The notes under the pieces were generated by a model that saw only the letters and a program-made list of their open reading frames with translations, was not told where the DNA came from and searched no databases. The position numbers and the translations under genes were made by a program. Source: an uncultured Eubacterium sp. (GTDB lineage Bacteria; Bacillota; Clostridia; Lachnospirales; Lachnospiraceae). Taken from it: a DNA stretch of 60,697 bases. The stretch covers positions 1 to 60,697 of the forward strand of contig CAMEJP010000004.1 in the NCBI GenBank assembly GCA_945920185.1, in the 5' to 3' direction. Below are positions 1 through 8,518 of the stretch, one piece after another (position 1 is the stretch's first letter; every line of letters begins with the position of its first letter).

Positions 1-157
1 CTAAAGCCACGCGAACCGAATAGAAAACGAGCGGTCATGCGTCATATCATTATGGTAGCATGGCATGCAGGAAGAAAGCGGAGCCGTTTGGGCGACTGCC
101 GGCTAAAGCCACGCGAACCGAATAGAAAACGAGCGGTCATGCGTCATATCATTATGG
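1..157. repeat. 55-bp direct repeat, two copies, 102-bp period
   Basis: Positions 1-55 and 103-157 are identical over 55 bases, and the flanks after each copy are still partly alike. The spacing is 102 bp, exactly 34 codons, so the repeat keeps frame in the open frame that spans it. The first copy begins at the window edge, so the array may continue upstream. It could be a repetitive protein end or a non-coding repeat. Confidence 0.9.
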
Positions 158-207
158 GAATATGGCGTACGGATAAACAGATGAGAGGATTGCCAACATC
201 TACCTGA
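1..207 (+). CDS. possible 3' end of an Arg/Lys-rich repeat ORF (partial)
   Basis: Frame 1 is open from the first base to TGA at 205-207, giving 68 residues with no stop. The peptide is very basic, with runs such as NRKRAVMRHIIM and HAGRKRSRLGD, and the segment LKPREPNRKRAVMRHIIM occurs twice, 34 residues apart. The in-frame period is what gives this frame some credibility. The composition is unusual for a folded protein and no family is recognised. It may be a chance open frame through a non-coding repeat. Its start lies outside the window. Confidence 0.25.
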   Translation, partial: LKPREPNRKRAVMRHIIMVAWHAGRKRSRLGDCRLKPREPNRKRAVMRHIIMGIWRTDKQMRGLPTST

Positions 208-231
208 CACAAACTTTATTTTTAAAAAATA

Positions 232-260
232 TTGAACGAAGTGGAAAATAATAGTATACT
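232..260 (+). promoter_or_regulatory. sigma-A promoter for metG
   Basis: The -35 TTGAAC (232-237) and -10 TATACT (255-260) are separated by 17 bases. It lies 35 bp upstream of the metG ATG and inside the apparent N-terminal extension of the longer TTG frame, which argues for the ATG at 295. Confidence 0.75.
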
Positions 261-294
261 AATAATATTAGCTAAAAAAAGAGAGGTACATCTA

Positions 295-2244
295 ATGAGC
301 AAAGAACCATATTATATTACAACTGCCATTGCCTATACATCAGGTAAGCCCCATATCGGCAATACCTATGAGATAGTGCTTGCAGACAGTATTGCGAGAT
401 ATAAGAGAATGCAGGGATATGACGTGCGCTTTCAGACAGGTACGGACGAGCATGGTCAGAAGATAGAGCTTAAGGCAGAGGAAAAGGGAATTACGCCAAA
501 AGAATTTGTTGATGATGTGGCAGGTCAGATTAAGAGTATATGGGATCTTATGAACACTTCGTATGACAAGTTCATAAGAACTACGGACGCTGACCATGAG
601 AAGCAGGTTCAGAAGATTTTTAAGAAGCTTTATGACAAAGGCGATATTTATAAAGGTGAGTACGAGGGTATGTACTGTACTCCGTGTGAGTCGTTTTTTA
701 CCGCTTCACAGCTTAAGGACGGAAAATGTCCTGATTGCGGCCGTGAGGTAAAGCCTGCAAAGGAGGAGGCATATTTCTTCAGAATGAGCAAGTATGCCGA
801 CAGGCTTATAAAGCATATCAATGAGAATCCTGACTTTATCCAGCCTGAATCAAGAAAAAATGAGATGATGAACAATTTCATACTTCCGGGACTTCAGGAT
901 CTTTGTGTGTCAAGAACCTCATTTAAATGGGGTATTCCTGTGGATTTTGATGACCGCCATGTGGTATATGTATGGGTGGACGCCCTTACAAACTATATAA
1001 CGGGACTTGGTTATGATGCGGACGGCAACCATAGTGAGCTTTTCAAAAAGTACTGGCCGGCAAATCTTCATCTTATCGGCAAGGACATACTTCGTTTCCA
1101 CACCATTTACTGGCCTATCATTCTTATGGCACTTGACCTTCCGCTGCCTAAGCAGGTATTCGGTCATCCGTGGCTTTTGCAGAATGACGGAAAGATGAGC
1201 AAATCCAAGGGAAATGTCATATATGCTGATGACCTTGTAAATATGTTCGGCGTTGATGCGGTAAGATATTTTGTGCTTCACGAGATGCCGTTTGACAATG
1301 ACGGTGTTATTAACTGGGAGCTTATTGTGGAGCGTATGAATTCGGAGCTTGCAAACACTCTCGGAAATCTTGTGAACAGAACCATCGCCATGAGCAATAA
1401 ATATTTTGGCGGTGTAGTGGAAAATACAGGCGTTACGGATGAATTTTCAGAGGATTTAAAGCGCATAGTGACTGGAACTGTCGCAACAGTTGACGCCAAG
1501 ATGGAAAAACTTCGTGTAGCTGACGCCATGACGGAAATATTTAACCTGTTTAAGCGTTGCAACAAGTATATAGATGAAACAATGCCATGGGCTCTTGCAA
1601 AGAATGAAGAGGATAAGGATAAGCTAAAGAGTGTGCTTTATAATCTTGTCGAGAGCATAGTAATAGGCACAAGTATGCTTGAGAGCTTTATGCCTGAAAC
1701 GGCAGAGAAAATATATGCACAGCTTAATACTTCAAAGAGAGCATATGAAGATTTGGCTGAATTTGGACTGTATCCGTCGGGCAATAAGGTTACGGACAAG
1801 CCGGAAATTCTCTTTGCAAGACGTGATATAGAAGAGGTTCTTTCCGAGGTTGAAAAATTAAAGGAAGCTCAGATTGCGGCCTCAAACGGACCTAAGTATC
1901 CGCAGGTAGAACCAAAGGAAGAGATTACAATAGATGAATTTGACAAGGTTCAGATACAGATTGGAGAGGTACTTGCCTGCGAGCCTGTAAAGAAGGCAAA
2001 AAAGCTTCTTGTATCGCAGATAAGAGTCGGAGACAGAGTGCGCCAGATAGTGTCAGGTATAGCAAATTATTATAAGCCTGAGGAGATGGTGGGCAAGAAG
2101 GTTGCGGTAGTTACCAATCTTAAACCTGTCACTCTTTGCGGAATGCTTTCAGAGGGTATGATTCTTGCGGCTTCCGATGATGAAGGTAACCTTTCCGTAA
2201 TGACCGTTGACAGAGATATCATAAGTGGCAGCGAGGTACATTAA
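295..2244 (+). CDS. metG: methionine-tRNA ligase
   Basis: Charges tRNA-Met with methionine in the cytoplasm. The 649-residue product begins MSKEPYYITTAIAYTSGKPH, with the HIGH-type signature PHIGN near residue 20. A zinc-binding segment with CTPC and CPDC pairs follows around residues 126-149, then the KMSKS loop in GKMSKSKGN near 300. The C-terminal 100 residues form an EMAP-II/OB-fold tRNA-binding domain (FDKVQIQIGEV), as in dimeric MetG. A TTG-initiated frame could start at 232, but GAGAGG at 281-286 and the promoter at 232-260 support the ATG at 295. tatD follows after 2 bp. Confidence 0.96.
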   Translation: MSKEPYYITTAIAYTSGKPHIGNTYEIVLADSIARYKRMQGYDVRFQTGTDEHGQKIELKAEEKGITPKEFVDDVAGQIKSIWDLMNTSYDKFIRTTDADHEKQVQKIFKKLYDKGDIYKGEYEGMYCTPCESFFTASQLKDGKCPDCGREVKPAKEEAYFFRMSKYADRLIKHINENPDFIQPESRKNEMMNNFILPGLQDLCVSRTSFKWGIPVDFDDRHVVYVWVDALTNYITGLGYDADGNHSELFKKYWPANLHLIGKDILRFHTIYWPIILMALDLPLPKQVFGHPWLLQNDGKMSKSKGNVIYADDLVNMFGVDAVRYFVLHEMPFDNDGVINWELIVERMNSELANTLGNLVNRTIAMSNKYFGGVVENTGVTDEFSEDLKRIVTGTVATVDAKMEKLRVADAMTEIFNLFKRCNKYIDETMPWALAKNEEDKDKLKSVLYNLVESIVIGTSMLESFMPETAEKIYAQLNTSKRAYEDLAEFGLYPSGNKVTDKPEILFARRDIEEVLSEVEKLKEAQIAASNGPKYPQVEPKEEITIDEFDKVQIQIGEVLACEPVKKAKKLLVSQIRVGDRVRQIVSGIANYYKPEEMVGKKVAVVTNLKPVTLCGMLSEGMILAASDDEGNLSVMTVDRDIISGSEVH

Positions 2245-2246
2245 TT

Positions 2247-3032
2247 TTGAAAAGTATGATATTTGAAACTCATGCCCATTATGATGACGAACAGTTTGAC
2301 GAAGACAGGGATGAGCTTCTTAAAAGTTTTACAAAAAATAACATAGAGTATGTGATAAATTCAGGTGCCAGTTTTAAAGGCTGTCAGGATACCGTAGAGC
2401 TTTGCGAAAGGTATGACTTTATGTATGGAAGTCTTGGCATACACCCTGAAAATGCATATGAGCTTACGGAAAATGTGTACGATTATATAAAAGAACAGGC
2501 AGCAGAGAATAGAAAGATAGTGGCGATAGGTGAAATCGGACTTGACTACTACTATGATGATGTGCCAAAGGACGTGCAGAAAGACGTATTTTGCCGACAG
2601 CTTGACCTTGCGCTTGAGCTTGGCAAGCCTGTGGTTATACACAGCAGGGAAGCGGCAGCGGATACATTTGAAATAATTAAGTCATATGCGCTGCATGGAC
2701 TTCGCGGAACGATACATTGTTATTCATACAGCAGCGAAATGGCAAAGGAATATGTTAAGCTTGGATTTATGCTTGGAATTGGCGGCGTGGTGACATTTAC
2801 AAACGCTAAAAACATTCAGAAGGTTGTAGAGGAAATATCGCTTGATAATATGGTGCTCGAAACGGACAGCCCGTATCTTTCCCCTGTGCCGTTTCGCGGA
2901 AAAAGAAATTCTGCACTTAATATACGTTATGTGGCGCAAAAGATAGCTTCCATAAAAGATGTAAGCTACGATAAGGTGCTTAGCGTCACAAATGAAAATG
3001 CAAAAAGACTGTATTTTAAGCATGCGAGGTAA
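2247..3032 (+). CDS. tatD: TatD family metal-dependent hydrolase (DNase)
   Basis: Amidohydrolase-fold nuclease of the TatD family. The metal ligands typical of the family are visible: THAHYDD near the N-terminus, GEIGLDYYYDD near residue 95, VIHSREA, IHCYS and ETDSPYL. Its 261 residues are close to the usual length of about 255. It starts 2 bp after metG and ends 2 bp before rsmA, a common order in Firmicutes. GAGGT at 2233-2237 is spaced 9 bases from a TTG at 2247; the ATG at 2256 (MIFETHAHYDD) is an alternative with worse spacing. Confidence 0.93.
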   Translation: MKSMIFETHAHYDDEQFDEDRDELLKSFTKNNIEYVINSGASFKGCQDTVELCERYDFMYGSLGIHPENAYELTENVYDYIKEQAAENRKIVAIGEIGLDYYYDDVPKDVQKDVFCRQLDLALELGKPVVIHSREAAADTFEIIKSYALHGLRGTIHCYSYSSEMAKEYVKLGFMLGIGGVVTFTNAKNIQKVVEEISLDNMVLETDSPYLSPVPFRGKRNSALNIRYVAQKIASIKDVSYDKVLSVTNENAKRLYFKHAR

Positions 3033-3034
3033 AA

Positions 3035-3901
3035 ATGAACGGACATTTGGCAACTCCTACAAATACCCTTGAGGTCATAAAGAAATATGATTTTGCTTTT
3101 CAGAAGAGATTTGGACAGAATTTCCTTATAGACGCAAATATTGTAGAAGCAATAGTGAACAGGGCTGATATCACAAAGGATGACTGTGTGCTTGAGGTAG
3201 GTCCGGGCATAGGTACCATGACGCAGTATCTTTGTGAGGCAGCAGGAAAGGTTATAGCTGTTGAGATAGACAAAAATCTTATACCTATTCTTAACGAAAC
3301 GCTAAATGACTATGATAACGTAAGAGTAATCAACGAGGATATTTTAAAGCTTGATATTAAAAGTCTGGCAGATGAAGAAAACGCAGGAAACCCCATAAAG
3401 GTGGTGGCAAATCTTCCTTACTACATTACAACGCCTATTATAATGGGACTGTTTGAGAGTCATGTACCTATAGACAGCATTACAATTATGGTGCAGAAAG
3501 AAGTGGCTGACCGTATGCAGGTGGGTCCGGGAACCAAGGACTACGGTGCACTTTCGCTTGCCGTGCAGTATTATGCAAAGCCTGAGATAGTGCTTAATGT
3601 TCCGGCAAGCTGCTTTATGCCAAGACCAAATGTAGATTCGGCTGTCATAAGGCTTACGCGGCACATTGAACCTGTGGTAACGGTTAAGGATGAAAAGCTT
3701 ATGTTTGACATTATCAGAGCCTCATTCAACCAGAGAAGGAAAACCTTGGTAAACGGCTTGACAAATGCCTCATATCTTAACTTTTCTAAGGATATGATAG
3801 TGAAAGCATTGGATGTTATGGGACTTTCACCTTCTGTTCGTGGAGAAACCCTTACGCTTTCGCAGTTTGCCGAACTTTCTGATTTGCTTATGCAGGAATA
3901 A
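3035..3901 (+). CDS. rsmA: 16S rRNA (adenine1518/1519-N6) dimethyltransferase
   Basis: SAM-dependent Rossmann methyltransferase (KsgA) that dimethylates two adjacent adenines at the 3' end of 16S rRNA late in 30S assembly. Motifs seen are FGQNFLID near residue 30, the SAM motif EVGPGIGTMTQ, and the catalytic NLPYYITTPI near residue 125. The C-terminal region AVIRLTRH...ASFNQRRKTL matches the family. Length (288 aa) is normal. GAGGT at the end of tatD gives the ribosome binding site for the ATG at 3035. A strong hairpin terminator follows. Confidence 0.95.
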   Translation: MNGHLATPTNTLEVIKKYDFAFQKRFGQNFLIDANIVEAIVNRADITKDDCVLEVGPGIGTMTQYLCEAAGKVIAVEIDKNLIPILNETLNDYDNVRVINEDILKLDIKSLADEENAGNPIKVVANLPYYITTPIIMGLFESHVPIDSITIMVQKEVADRMQVGPGTKDYGALSLAVQYYAKPEIVLNVPASCFMPRPNVDSAVIRLTRHIEPVVTVKDEKLMFDIIRASFNQRRKTLVNGLTNASYLNFSKDMIVKALDVMGLSPSVRGETLTLSQFAELSDLLMQE

Positions 3902-3917
3902 AAATATTGAATATTTT

Positions 3918-3967
3918 GCCCGCTGCATACATAGTATTTACAAACTATGTATGCGGTGGGCATTTTT
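3918..3967 (+). terminator. Rho-independent terminator after rsmA
   Basis: The arms 3918-3935 and 3944-3961 form an 18-bp stem (two G-U pairs) around an 8-base loop, followed by ATTTTT. The right arm ends only 9 bases before the next gene's ATG and carries GGTGG, the only ribosome-binding-like sequence for that gene. Confidence 0.85.
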
Positions 3968-3970
3968 AAT

Positions 3971-4942
3971 ATGGGAGATTTTAACAGATTTGTATCATAC
4001 ATTTATTTTTATAAGTCCAGAAGAAGAGTGGGAAATGTAGGCTTTGCCAAGCTTTTGGTAAACGATACGTTTGTTAAGCTGAATGTAAATATTTCAAATG
4101 TAGCTTCAAAAAATTTGGATTTCAAAATATACCTTTTTATGAATGACGGCGAGAGAATACACCTTGGAGATGCTGTCCTTAAGAACAATTCCATAACATA
4201 CAGTGATACTCTTGAGGCAGATAAGATAGGCAAAAAGGGGCGTACTTTTGGGGAAAGCGCAGGACTCATAGTGGCTAATGAAGGCGAAGAGGATGATGTA
4301 TTTGCAACTATTTGGATGGAGTATGAAAATGAGGATATCATATTCAAAAGCTATGAGCATTCGGAAAATGAAAGAGAGGAAGAATATTACAATAAGGCTG
4401 ATTTGTCAGAAGTGATAGAGGAGCCTGAGAGTGAAACATCAGAGGTTGTGGCTGAGTATGAAAGTGACAGCAAGGAAGAAGTGATAGATGAGCCTGCGGG
4501 TGAGATCGAGTCGGTTGAAGTGATATCGGAGCCTGCGGGCGAAGAGGCGTTGTCAGCCCAGAGTGTGGAGGTAAAGTACGAAGAAAAGCCTTACGACATA
4601 ATGAGTGAATTTGAAGGAAGGAATGTAATAGACTGTTTTAATGATGATGAATATATGGATTGTATAGAGATATGTCCGGATGACCTTGAAAAGTTTCCGG
4701 AGCATATAAAACGTATGAAAAACAATACTTTTCTTATGCACGGATATATGAGCTTTCATCATCTGCTGCTTGCAAGGTCAGGCGATAAGGCGCGTACCTA
4801 TCTTTTGGGAGTGCCGGGAACCTTCCGACCTACCGAGCAGATGATGGCTTCAATGTATGGTTTTAACAGCTTTAAAAACAGCCACAGAAGCGATATGACC
4901 CTGAAATGTTTTGGTTACTGGTATATAGTGGTTCAGGTATAG
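3971..4942 (+). CDS. DUF6128-like protein with acidic linker
   Basis: A 323-residue protein of unknown function. The N-terminus (MGDFNRFVSYIYFY...NVGFAKL) and C-terminus (LLGVPGTFRP...MYGFNSF...FGYWYIVV) look like the two ends of a Lachnospiraceae family I recall as DUF6128; the name is from memory. Between them, roughly residues 135-205, is an acidic low-complexity linker with repeated EPAGE units. No signal peptide or membrane segment is seen. An ATG at 3947 lies inside the preceding terminator stem, so 3971 is preferred. Regulation may involve read-through from rsmA. Confidence 0.7.
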   Translation: MGDFNRFVSYIYFYKSRRRVGNVGFAKLLVNDTFVKLNVNISNVASKNLDFKIYLFMNDGERIHLGDAVLKNNSITYSDTLEADKIGKKGRTFGESAGLIVANEGEEDDVFATIWMEYENEDIIFKSYEHSENEREEEYYNKADLSEVIEEPESETSEVVAEYESDSKEEVIDEPAGEIESVEVISEPAGEEALSAQSVEVKYEEKPYDIMSEFEGRNVIDCFNDDEYMDCIEICPDDLEKFPEHIKRMKNNTFLMHGYMSFHHLLLARSGDKARTYLLGVPGTFRPTEQMMASMYGFNSFKNSHRSDMTLKCFGYWYIVVQV

Positions 4943-4962
4943 AAAATATTGCGTGCTGTAAG

Positions 4963-5514
4963 TTATTTCGCATTTGATATATAAGCGTATCTTAAAAGAT
5001 CACAGTATTTTCCCTGTATTTTGACATAGTCATGAGCTACACCTTCATACATAAAGCCAAGCTTTTCTATGAGGTGTATGCTTGCGGCATTGTCTTCCTT
5101 AATGTATGCTTCAATGCGGTGCAGACGGCATAGAGGACATATTTTGTTAAGGGCGGCATGAACAGCTTCAAATGCGTAACCGCGTCTTAGAAAAGCCTTG
5201 TCAATTTTGTAGCCAAGCGAGGCATTGTTAAACGAACCCCTCAATATATGTGAAAAGGACACGCTTCCTACAATGCGGTCCGGTACGTCCTTTTCAAAAA
5301 TGTACAGACGTATACCTCTGCCAAGAGTGGCTTCTTTCTCCTCGTATTCAAGTACCTTTTTTTGAAATTCTATGGTGTAAAAATCTGCCGGTTTGTCGGT
5401 CTCATACTGCCCAAAATGTGTTATGTTGTTATTGTAGAAGTTAAGCACCATCTGGGCATCTGAAATGTCCGGCATCCTGATTAAAAGTCTGGGTGTCAAA
5501 AATTCAAAACGCAT
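4963..5514 (-). CDS. GNAT family N-acetyltransferase, RimJ/RimL type
   Basis: A 183-residue acetyltransferase of the subfamily that modifies N-termini of ribosomal proteins or small substrates. It begins MRFEFLTPRLLIRMP, the usual RimJ/L opening (LxTxRLxLRxP). The acetyl-CoA region is LRRGYAFEAVHAAL near residue 110, followed by RIEAYIKEDNAASIHLIEKLGF, the typical end of the fold. On the minus strand AAGGA precedes the ATG at 5514 by 7 bases; a TTG two codons upstream is less likely. The substrate cannot be inferred. Confidence 0.88.
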   Translation of the reverse strand: MRFEFLTPRLLIRMPDISDAQMVLNFYNNNITHFGQYETDKPADFYTIEFQKKVLEYEEKEATLGRGIRLYIFEKDVPDRIVGSVSFSHILRGSFNNASLGYKIDKAFLRRGYAFEAVHAALNKICPLCRLHRIEAYIKEDNAASIHLIEKLGFMYEGVAHDYVKIQGKYCDLLRYAYISNAK

Positions 5515-5589
5515 TGTCAATTCCTTATATATTTGATATAGTAATCATATCAGAAAAATGTGAAAAATGAAAGGGAAAAAGCATAAGAA

Positions 5590-6069
5590 ATGACTGTTGA
5601 TGAGAAATATATGAAGGCTGCCTTAAATCAGGCAAAGAAGGCACTTGCCCTGAACGAAGTACCGATAGGCTGTGTGATTGTGTATGAAGGGAAAATTATA
5701 GCAAGAGGATATAACAGAAGAAATACGGATAAAAGCACATTATCTCATGCGGAGATAATAGCCATAAAAAAAGCCGCAAAAAAACTCGGAGACTGGCGTC
5801 TTGAGGGGTGTTGCATGTATGTCACTCTTGAACCGTGTCAGATGTGTGCAGGCGCACTTGTACAGTCAAGAATAGACAGAGTGGTTATAGGAAGCATGAA
5901 TGCCAAGGCAGGGTGTGCGGGCTCCGTGCTTAATATTCTTGAGATGAAAGAATTTAATCATCAGGTTCAGGTGGAAAGAGGGATACTTGACGAGGAATGC
6001 AGCGAGCTTATAAGCGGATTTTTCAGGGAATTAAGAAAGCAAAAACAGGAAGCTGAAGGCAAAATATAG
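5590..6069 (+). CDS. tadA: tRNA-specific adenosine-34 deaminase
   Basis: Zinc-dependent deaminase that converts adenosine to inosine at the wobble position of tRNA-Arg(ACG). The 159-residue protein has the catalytic HAEI (His zinc ligand, Glu proton shuttle) near residue 57 and PCQMCAGA (two Cys ligands) near residue 87. VPIGCVIV near the N-terminus also fits. The ribosome binding site is weak (AAGGG 15 bases upstream). The terminator stem overlaps the last codons. Confidence 0.93.
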   Translation: MTVDEKYMKAALNQAKKALALNEVPIGCVIVYEGKIIARGYNRRNTDKSTLSHAEIIAIKKAAKKLGDWRLEGCCMYVTLEPCQMCAGALVQSRIDRVVIGSMNAKAGCAGSVLNILEMKEFNHQVQVERGILDEECSELISGFFRELRKQKQEAEGKI

Positions 6070-6083
6070 CCTTCAGCTTTTAT
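6051..6083 (+). terminator. terminator of tadA
   Basis: AGCTGAAGGC (6051-6060) and GCCTTCAGCT (6069-6078) form a perfect 10-bp stem around an 8-base loop, followed by TTTATAAA. The left arm is inside the tadA coding end. Confidence 0.8.
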
Positions 6084-6183
6084 AAATTACCAAGTTAATA
6101 AAAAGGTTATAAAAATTTAATACAAAATACTGGAACAAAATGCCTTTTTTTGCGTCTTATATATGAAGGCAGGTGGAAAGGTT

Positions 6184-7353
6184 ATGAACAAAAAAAGAGC
6201 AGTTATATTGTGCTTTGCAGCAACACTATGTATGGCGGTCATTGTGGGAGTGGTTCTGTATATGACTTCAAAGGACAAGGTGTGGGATTTGAATGAAAAT
6301 ACTCCTAAGGAATACAGGATGAATCAGAATTATTTTATGACTTCGGGGACACTTGTAAAGTGTGAAAAGGGCTACTATGTAAATGTGGCGGATGAAAAGC
6401 TTGATTTCTCGCGAGTGTATTTTTGGGACGGACAGTCAGATACATATTCCCTCATATGCACGAAAGCAAACTGTAAGCATAACAGTATGGACTGCGCCGC
6501 CTGCCTTCCCGGAGGAATGTTATATAGTAATGGTTATTTCTTTTATACATACGTGGATGAAGATCTAAACAGATATCTGTACAGGTGTGACGAGAACGGA
6601 ACACACAGAACGGAGATTATGCTCCTTAATGATTATCAGAATGAAGGAGATTATTCATCTGCAGTAATTGTTAACGGCAACCACATATTTGTACAAAAGC
6701 AGTCACTTGATGAAAACTTGGACAGTTATATACTTGATTACAACATGGAGCGTATAGGCAAAGATGATTACTGTACGGAAGTGTTTCGCACAGAGCATCA
6801 GGCTAATCTGGAAATATCTATAGAAGGTCTGAATGACACAAATATGCTTTACATATGGTATAACATAAAAGAAAACAAAACATATCTATATGAGTACAGT
6901 TCCGAAACAAAACAGAGTCGCCTGATAACAACGGTTGAAGGTACCAATAATAAAAATACAGTTCTTACCTTAGAATATGCAGAGAATAACATACTGTATA
7001 CCTGTAAATCAGGCTGTTATATGCTGTCAGACGGAAACGAAGATAATAAGATAAAGATTACCGACAATAAAAGAAACGCTTCGTATGTATCATTTGACGG
7101 CAGATACATATATGTAAGCCATACAAATCCTACAAGGGATAAAGATGATGTGGATTTTGTAGAGGTTTATGACATGGAAGGAAAATTTATAAGGAAGATA
7201 GATATGCCTGACAGCACGGGAGACAGATTTAAAAGTTGGTGTAACTTCGGAGATGAGAGCAGGCTGTTTGCGACTTGCTTTTCGGGAGGACCTGTGTATG
7301 TGCTTGATAAGAATGATGAAAATGCAGTATGGAGAAGGATTGATAAAGAATGA
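6184..7353 (+). CDS. membrane-anchored protein with C-x4-C-x-H-x4-C motif, copy 1
   Basis: Function unknown. The 389-residue protein has a positively charged start, one hydrophobic segment at about residues 6-27, and then a large, probably extracytoplasmic domain. A motif C92-x4-C97-x-H99-x4-C104 (ICTKANCKHNSMDC) follows a WDG...DTYS turn. The rest contains repeated short strands of the GYYV, YFFYTYV and YIYVSH kind, suggesting a beta-propeller; this fold is an inference. It is paralogous to the next gene across its whole length and overlaps it by 4 bp (ATGA). An in-frame ATG at 6163 lacks a ribosome binding site, whereas GGTGG precedes 6184. Confidence 0.75.
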   Translation: MNKKRAVILCFAATLCMAVIVGVVLYMTSKDKVWDLNENTPKEYRMNQNYFMTSGTLVKCEKGYYVNVADEKLDFSRVYFWDGQSDTYSLICTKANCKHNSMDCAACLPGGMLYSNGYFFYTYVDEDLNRYLYRCDENGTHRTEIMLLNDYQNEGDYSSAVIVNGNHIFVQKQSLDENLDSYILDYNMERIGKDDYCTEVFRTEHQANLEISIEGLNDTNMLYIWYNIKENKTYLYEYSSETKQSRLITTVEGTNNKNTVLTLEYAENNILYTCKSGCYMLSDGNEDNKIKITDNKRNASYVSFDGRYIYVSHTNPTRDKDDVDFVEVYDMEGKFIRKIDMPDSTGDRFKSWCNFGDESRLFATCFSGGPVYVLDKNDENAVWRRIDKE

Positions 7354-8489
7354 AAAAGAAGATAATAATACTGATTACGGCTGCTGTGTTACTGGTGTCA
7401 GTTGTCACGGCAGGAATAGTTATTTACTTAAATCAAAAGGATAAAATATGGGATTTAAAGGCAAACGTGCCTGAAGAATACAGAGAATACCAAAGTTACT
7501 GGCTGACAGGCGGAATGATAATAAAGTGTGAAAAAGGCTATTATGTGATTGATAGCCGTATGCAGGGGAACCTTATATGCTTCTGGGACGGAAAGTCAGA
7601 CACATACTCACCTATATGCACAAAAGCTAACTGCAGCCATGACAATAAGGAATGTTCTTCATGGTTTGATAATAACAGTACTTATGGATTCTGCTATATG
7701 AATGGTTACTTTTTTTACGCATACTGGGGAGCCGATGCTATGTATCTGTACAGGGCAGATGCTGACGGAACGAACAGAAAAGAGCTCTTTAAGATTTGTG
7801 ACTTTAATGCAGGAGAAGACATAGGTTATTATGATATTCATAAAAACCATATATTTGTTACTGTACACTGTATGGATGAGGAAATTGACAGCTATATAAT
7901 TGATTATAATATGGAGCTTGAAGGAAAAGAAGGCTACAAAACAGTAATAACCGAAACTGAAAATGTTCCTGAGATAAGAGATATAGTAGGCGATAAAATG
8001 CTGTATCTCGTATATAATGCTTCTGAAAACAAGACGCAGATATTTGAATACAACATATCGGATAAAAGCAGTACATGTATTGATACCATAGATGAAGGTG
8101 TGGGGTATTACAGATATATAAAAGACAGTTATGTTCATACATCTGCAACAGGAAATTACCTTGTTACGCCTGAGAAGGGAAAAATAAAGCTTAATGATAG
8201 TGCAGGAGATCAGCTTGCGTGTGACAGTAATTATATATACATAGACAATGTACCGGTGTTTAAAAAAGGACATGAAAGTGAGGCAGAACATAAGGTATCA
8301 ATCTATGATACGGAAGGAAAACTGCTAAAAGAAGTGGCTATGCCGGATGATCCGGATGAAACCTTACTGTGTGTGTTCGGGGATGATTCCAGAATGTTTG
8401 CCTATGATGCATATATAGATTATTTTTACGTGCTTGATAAGAACGACAAAAATTCAGTATGGAGAAAAATCGATATTGACAGGAATTAG
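7350..8489 (+). CDS. membrane-anchored protein with C-x4-C-x-H-x4-C motif, copy 2
   Basis: Function unknown; tandem paralogue of the preceding gene. The 379 residues carry an N-terminal transmembrane anchor (about residues 4-27), the matching IWDLKANVPEEYRE segment, and the motif C90-x4-C95-x-H97-x4-C102. Both paralogues end with a VLDKND..(S/A)VWR(K/R)ID signature. The start overlaps the upstream stop, implying translational coupling. It is followed after 29 bp by a large membrane protein, so the three genes probably form one operon and may act at the cell surface together. Confidence 0.75.
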   Translation: MKKKIIILITAAVLLVSVVTAGIVIYLNQKDKIWDLKANVPEEYREYQSYWLTGGMIIKCEKGYYVIDSRMQGNLICFWDGKSDTYSPICTKANCSHDNKECSSWFDNNSTYGFCYMNGYFFYAYWGADAMYLYRADADGTNRKELFKICDFNAGEDIGYYDIHKNHIFVTVHCMDEEIDSYIIDYNMELEGKEGYKTVITETENVPEIRDIVGDKMLYLVYNASENKTQIFEYNISDKSSTCIDTIDEGVGYYRYIKDSYVHTSATGNYLVTPEKGKIKLNDSAGDQLACDSNYIYIDNVPVFKKGHESEAEHKVSIYDTEGKLLKEVAMPDDPDETLLCVFGDDSRMFAYDAYIDYFYVLDKNDKNSVWRKIDIDRN

Positions 8490-8518
8490 AGTATCTATAT
8501 ATTTGGACGGAGATTGAA

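Noticed and set aside
7659-8291. 210-residue minus-strand open frame
   Set aside because: Antisense to the second C-x4-C-x-H paralogue; rich in Ile, Tyr, Ser and Cys with no ribosome binding site.
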